NCBI GenBank assembly: GCA_027035825.1
Contig: JALVTX010000143.1
Span: forward strand, 1-7,952
DNA length: 7,952 nt
Source: Mariprofundaceae bacterium
GTDB lineage: Bacteria > Pseudomonadota > Zetaproteobacteria > Mariprofundales > Mariprofundaceae
Direction: 5' to 3'
Shown here: piece after piece, positions 5,874 to 7,952 of the stretch
Layout: every line of letters begins with the position of its first letter
Numbering within the stretch: the first letter of the stretch is position 1
Program-made: the position numbers and the translations under genes
Notes under the pieces: model-generated
What the model was told of the DNA's origin: nothing
What the model saw: the letters and a program-made list of their open reading frames with translations, nothing else
Databases searched by the model: none

Positions 5874-6379
5874 GGGTTCAGGTCTCCCTCTCGCACGAAT
5901 TCATCCACCTTGGCCGGATCCACGCGCAGCTTCTCCATCCACTGCACCACCTTCTTCGAGTCCTTGGTCGCCTGGGCCAGCTTGCCGCCTTCCTCCAGAC
6001 CCCGCACGCCCAGCACGGCCGTGTGCTGCTCCGGCGGAGAGCGGAACAGGCTCAGGAAGGAGGAGAAGCCGAAGGATGAGCTGTGTTCTTGCGGCTTGTA
6101 GCGCTCGCGCACCGCGCCCGCGTTCGTCCAGCCCTCGACGGGCGGGGCATGCTTGGGCGTGGCGCGGATCTTCCACCAGGAGCGCCGCTGCTGGAGGACT
6201 TCCACGGCTGTCAGCCGCGGCAGGTGGGCAATGACTTTCGCGGAGCTGTTGGGATGCGCGCGCACGTCCGCGCCGCCGCGCGGGCCGATGTAGTAGTCGG
6301 GCGCATCCGCGGCCCAAGCGGCCGCGCATGTCAGCGGCGCTGCCAGAAGCAGGGCGATGATCAGGCTCCGCGCATGCAT
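5870..6379 (-). CDS. Secreted SH3b-domain protein
   Basis: 169 residues. N-terminal signal peptide (MHARSLIIALLLAAP, then AWA-AD cleavage near 23-24), followed by a bacterial SH3-like fold at about 31-93 (GADVRAHPNSSAKVIAHL, WWKIRA, EGWTNAGAV), a Ser/Phe-rich linker (99-115) and a charged helical tail (125-169, VRGLEEGGKLAQATKDSK...). SH3b domains often bind peptidoglycan or peptides; the ligand here is unknown. The ATG at 6379 is chosen because the signal peptide begins there. The frame stays open far upstream, but that extension is antisense to xseB and ispA. It is first in the leftward operon, and its stop overlaps the M48 protease start by four bases, suggesting a shared envelope role. 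There is no ribosome site upstream, and the predicted transcript starts only about four bases before the ATG. Confidence 0.85.
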   Translation of the reverse strand: MHARSLIIALLLAAPLTCAAAWAADAPDYYIGPRGGADVRAHPNSSAKVIAHLPRLTAVEVLQQRRSWWKIRATPKHAPPVEGWTNAGAVRERYKPQEHSSSFGFSSFLSLFRSPPEQHTAVLGVRGLEEGGKLAQATKDSKKVVQWMEKLRVDPAKVDEFVREGDLNP

Positions 6380-6389
6380 GGTATCAAGC

Positions 6390-6418
6390 AGTTTAGAACC
6401 GCGCCCGGAAGCTGTCAA
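6390..6418 (-). promoter_or_regulatory. Sigma70-like promoter of the leftward operon (SH3b-M48-tlyA...)
   Basis: On the minus strand a perfect -35 TTGACA (6418-6413) is separated by 17 bases from TAAACT (6395-6390), which matches the -10 consensus at four of six positions. The expected start of transcription is near 6383, about four bases before the ATG at 6379, giving an almost leaderless mRNA. No other -35/-10 pair of this quality precedes the gene. Confidence 0.7.
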
Positions 6419-6464
6419 AACGGGAGGGACGGGCCGCACTTGCCGGTCAGGGAGGATGCGCCGA

Positions 6465-6492
6465 TTGACCCGCCGACGGGCCAGCCTACAAT
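6465..6492 (+). promoter_or_regulatory. Sigma70-like promoter of xseB-ispA-dxs
   Basis: TTGACC (6465-6470), a 16-base spacer, then TACAAT (6487-6492). Each hexamer matches consensus at five of six positions. The predicted start near 6499 gives a leader of about 37 bases to the xseB GTG. It faces away from the leftward promoter, with about 46 bases between the two -35 boxes. This accounts for most of the non-coding stretch 6380-6535, in which I see no further gene. Confidence 0.75.
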
Positions 6493-6523
6493 GGCCGGAC
6501 GGAACGCGGGCTGCATGGCCCGC

Positions 6524-6530
6524 GAGGGGG
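6524..6530 (+). promoter_or_regulatory. xseB: Ribosome binding site that fixes the xseB start
   Basis: GAGGGGG followed by CAGAT and then GTG (6536), a good Shine-Dalgarno at ideal spacing. It favours the GTG over an in-frame ATG at 6515, which has no such site. Confidence 0.75.
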
Positions 6531-6535
6531 CAGAT

Positions 6536-6760
6536 GTGAATTCCACGACATCCACGGACGATCAGGCCATCGAGACGCTGACGTTCGAGCAGGCGCTGGC
6601 GCGGCTGACCGCGCTGGTGGAGAAGCTCGAGTCCGGCCGCCTGTCGCTGGAGGAGAGCGTGGCCGCCTTCGAGGAGGGCGTGAAGCTGACCCGCCGCTGC
6701 GAGGCGCTTCTGGATCATGCCGAGCAGCGGCTGCAAGTCCTGGACGAAGAAACCGCCTGA
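6536..6760 (+). CDS. xseB: Exodeoxyribonuclease VII small subunit
   Basis: Small subunit of exonuclease VII, which with XseA degrades single-stranded DNA in both directions in the cytoplasm. 74 residues, close to the usual length of about 80. The family helical hairpin is clear: LTFEQALARLTALVEKLESG (15-34), LSLEESVAAFEEGVKL (36-51) and CEALLDHAEQRLQVL (55-69). It starts at GTG 6536 behind GAGGGGG. The ispA GTG follows the TGA without any gap. The neighbours xseB-ispA-dxs form a common proteobacterial cluster. The large subunit xseA is not in the window. Confidence 0.95.
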   Translation: MNSTTSTDDQAIETLTFEQALARLTALVEKLESGRLSLEESVAAFEEGVKLTRRCEALLDHAEQRLQVLDEETA

Positions 6761-7684
6761 GTGAACGCATTCGAGAAACGGCTGGCCCGGCATGCCGAGG
6801 CCGTGAACGAGGCGCTTTCGGCGATGCTGGAGCGGCATCGCGGCGGCGTGCCCGAGCGGTTGTGGGACGCCATGCGCTACAGCCTGCTGGCGGGCGGCAA
6901 GCGGATCCGGCCCATCCTGATGCGCGAATGCTTCGAGGCCTGCGGCGGCGAGGGCGACATCATGCCGGCCATGCTGGGCGTGGAATGCCTGCACACCTAT
7001 TCGCTGATCCACGATGACCTGCCCTGCATGGACGACGACGATTTGCGGCGGGGCCAGCCCACGTGCCACAAGCGGTTCGACGAGGCCACGGCGGTATTGG
7101 CCGGGGATGCCCTGCAGGCGCTGGCGTATGAGCTGACGCTGGAAACCCAGGCGCCGGACGCCCTGCGGGCGGAGCTGGCGCGGCGGCTGGCGGCCGCGGC
7201 CGGGGCGCGCGGCATGGTGGGCGGCCAGATGCTGGACATGGAGGCCGGCGGCTTGTCGGCGAACGGGCCGGCCAACGATGATTCCGGGGTGGATGTGCTG
7301 GCCATCGAGCGCATCCACGTGCACAAGACCGGCGCGTTGATCCGCTATTGCTGCGAGGCGGGCGCGTTGCTGGCCGGCGCCGGGGCCGACGAGGTCGAGG
7401 CCTGCGCCCGCTATGGCAAGGCGGTTGGGCTGCTGTTCCAGATCGCCGATGACATCCTGGACGCCACGGCCAGCAGCGAAACGCTGGGCAAGAGCGCGGG
7501 CAAGGACGCGGTGCAGCACAAGGCCACCTATGTGTCCCTGCTGGGGCTGGACGGCGCGCGGGAAACGGCGCGCGAGATGCGCGACCTGGCCCTGGAGGCG
7601 CTGGCGACCCTGGGCGGCCCCGGCGGCGGGCGCGCCGGGGCGCTGGCGCGGCTGGCCGATTTCATCCTGGAGCGGCGCGCATGA
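6761..7684 (+). CDS. ispA: Farnesyl diphosphate synthase (short-chain trans-polyprenyl synthase)
   Basis: Cytosolic Mg2+-dependent prenyltransferase that condenses IPP with DMAPP and then GPP to give farnesyl diphosphate for quinones, undecaprenyl carriers and related products. 307 residues. GGKRIRP (45-51) binds IPP. The first Asp-rich motif is DDLPCMD (85-91), followed by DDDLRRGQPT (92-101), and the second is DDILD (230-234) after FQIA. Tyr80 and Ser81, five and four residues before the first motif, match the bacterial FPP-synthase pattern, so a C15 product is expected. A short extra loop (about 163-177) precedes the conserved ERIHVHKTGAL (183-193). It starts at GTG 6761 directly after the xseB stop with only a weak ribosome site, suggesting coupled translation. 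Its TGA overlaps the dxs ATG (ATGA). Confidence 0.95.
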   Translation: MNAFEKRLARHAEAVNEALSAMLERHRGGVPERLWDAMRYSLLAGGKRIRPILMRECFEACGGEGDIMPAMLGVECLHTYSLIHDDLPCMDDDDLRRGQPTCHKRFDEATAVLAGDALQALAYELTLETQAPDALRAELARRLAAAAGARGMVGGQMLDMEAGGLSANGPANDDSGVDVLAIERIHVHKTGALIRYCCEAGALLAGAGADEVEACARYGKAVGLLFQIADDILDATASSETLGKSAGKDAVQHKATYVSLLGLDGARETAREMRDLALEALATLGGPGGGRAGALARLADFILERRA

Positions 7685-7952
7685 GCGAACCAGTCCATCC
7701 CGAGACGGGCGGCAAGCAGGATTCGATGCCGGACATGGAGGCATACCCGATCCTGGCCGGCATCCGCGGGCCCGAGGACGTGAAGCGGCTGGACGAGAAG
7801 CAGTTGCCGGAACTGGCGCGCGAGATGCGCGACTACCTCATCCGCACGCTGGCGCCCATCGGCGGGCACCTGGGAGCGGGCCTCGGCGTGGTGGAGCTGA
7901 CCATTGCCCTGCATCGCCTGTTTGATTCCCCGCGCGACCGCATCGTCTGGGA
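7681..7952 (+). CDS. dxs: 1-deoxy-D-xylulose-5-phosphate synthase, N-terminal part (runs off the window)
   Basis: Thiamine-diphosphate enzyme that joins pyruvate and glyceraldehyde 3-phosphate in the first step of the MEP isoprenoid pathway, which feeds the IspA reaction encoded just upstream. Only 90 full codons are present. The family start is plain: YPILAGIRGPEDVKRL (22-37), LPELAREMRDYLI (42-54), GGHLGAGLGVVELTIALH (60-77) and DRIVW near the window end; the conserved His in GGHL is present. About 20 residues precede the usual N-terminus, and in-frame ATGs at 7726 and 7735 are alternative starts. The first ATG is preferred because it overlaps the ispA stop (ATGA) and has GGAG nine bases upstream. 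Confidence 0.95.
   Translation, partial: MSEPVHPETGGKQDSMPDMEAYPILAGIRGPEDVKRLDEKQLPELAREMRDYLIRTLAPIGGHLGAGLGVVELTIALHRLFDSPRDRIVW

Noticed and set aside
6515..6535. ATG at 6515 as the start of xseB
   Set aside because: No ribosome site precedes it, while the GTG at 6536 has GAGGGGG at ideal spacing and gives the usual family N-terminus.
6380..7744. N-terminal extension of the SH3b reading frame (full open frame 5870-7744)
   Set aside because: The upstream part is antisense to xseB and ispA. A signal peptide and a promoter mark the true start at 6379.

Overview
This is a G+C-rich, densely packed bacterial chromosome segment, most likely from Pseudomonadota (Proteobacteria). The xseB-ispA-dxs order is typical of that phylum. 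I cannot settle the class: IspA looks beta/gamma-like, while the Dxs N-terminus (GGHLGAGLGVVELT) resembles alphaproteobacterial enzymes. No tRNA, rRNA, CRISPR array, phage gene or transposase gene is visible. Starts are often non-ATG (GTG, TTG and perhaps ATT), and neighbouring genes mostly overlap by a few bases.

The layout is two divergent transcription units fired from one intergenic region at 6380-6535. To the right (+ strand) a strong sigma70-like promoter precedes xseB (exonuclease VII small subunit), ispA (farnesyl diphosphate synthase) and the start of dxs (first enzyme of the MEP pathway). IspA and Dxs belong to the same isoprenoid supply route. To the left (- strand) a TTGACA-17-TAAACT promoter lies so close to the first ATG that the mRNA would be almost leaderless. 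It precedes seven codirectional genes: a secreted SH3b protein, a periplasmic M48 zinc protease, TlyA (rRNA 2'-O-methyltransferase), a small multi-pass membrane protein, a PiT-family phosphate transporter, a ClcB-like CLC chloride channel with two CBS domains, and the start of a UvrD/PcrA helicase that runs off the window at base 1. The first four are joined by 4- to 38-base overlaps. PiT follows after 55 bases, CLC after about 100-170 bases, and CLC and UvrD share one base (TGATG).

The most notable object is a roughly 277-bp MITE-like element (3854-4130). It has near-perfect inverted ends and no transposase, and it is inserted into the small membrane-protein gene. With the apparent 2-base target duplication it adds exactly 279 bp, or 93 codons, and leaves the reading frame open. 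Removing it on paper restores a continuous, family-like protein of about 186 residues. A second point is the CLC gene: a perfect Shine-Dalgarno sequence sits 6 bases before an in-frame ATT codon, and the 22 codons from there to the first ATG read like the missing N-terminal helix. I see no defence system or other large novel gene system here.
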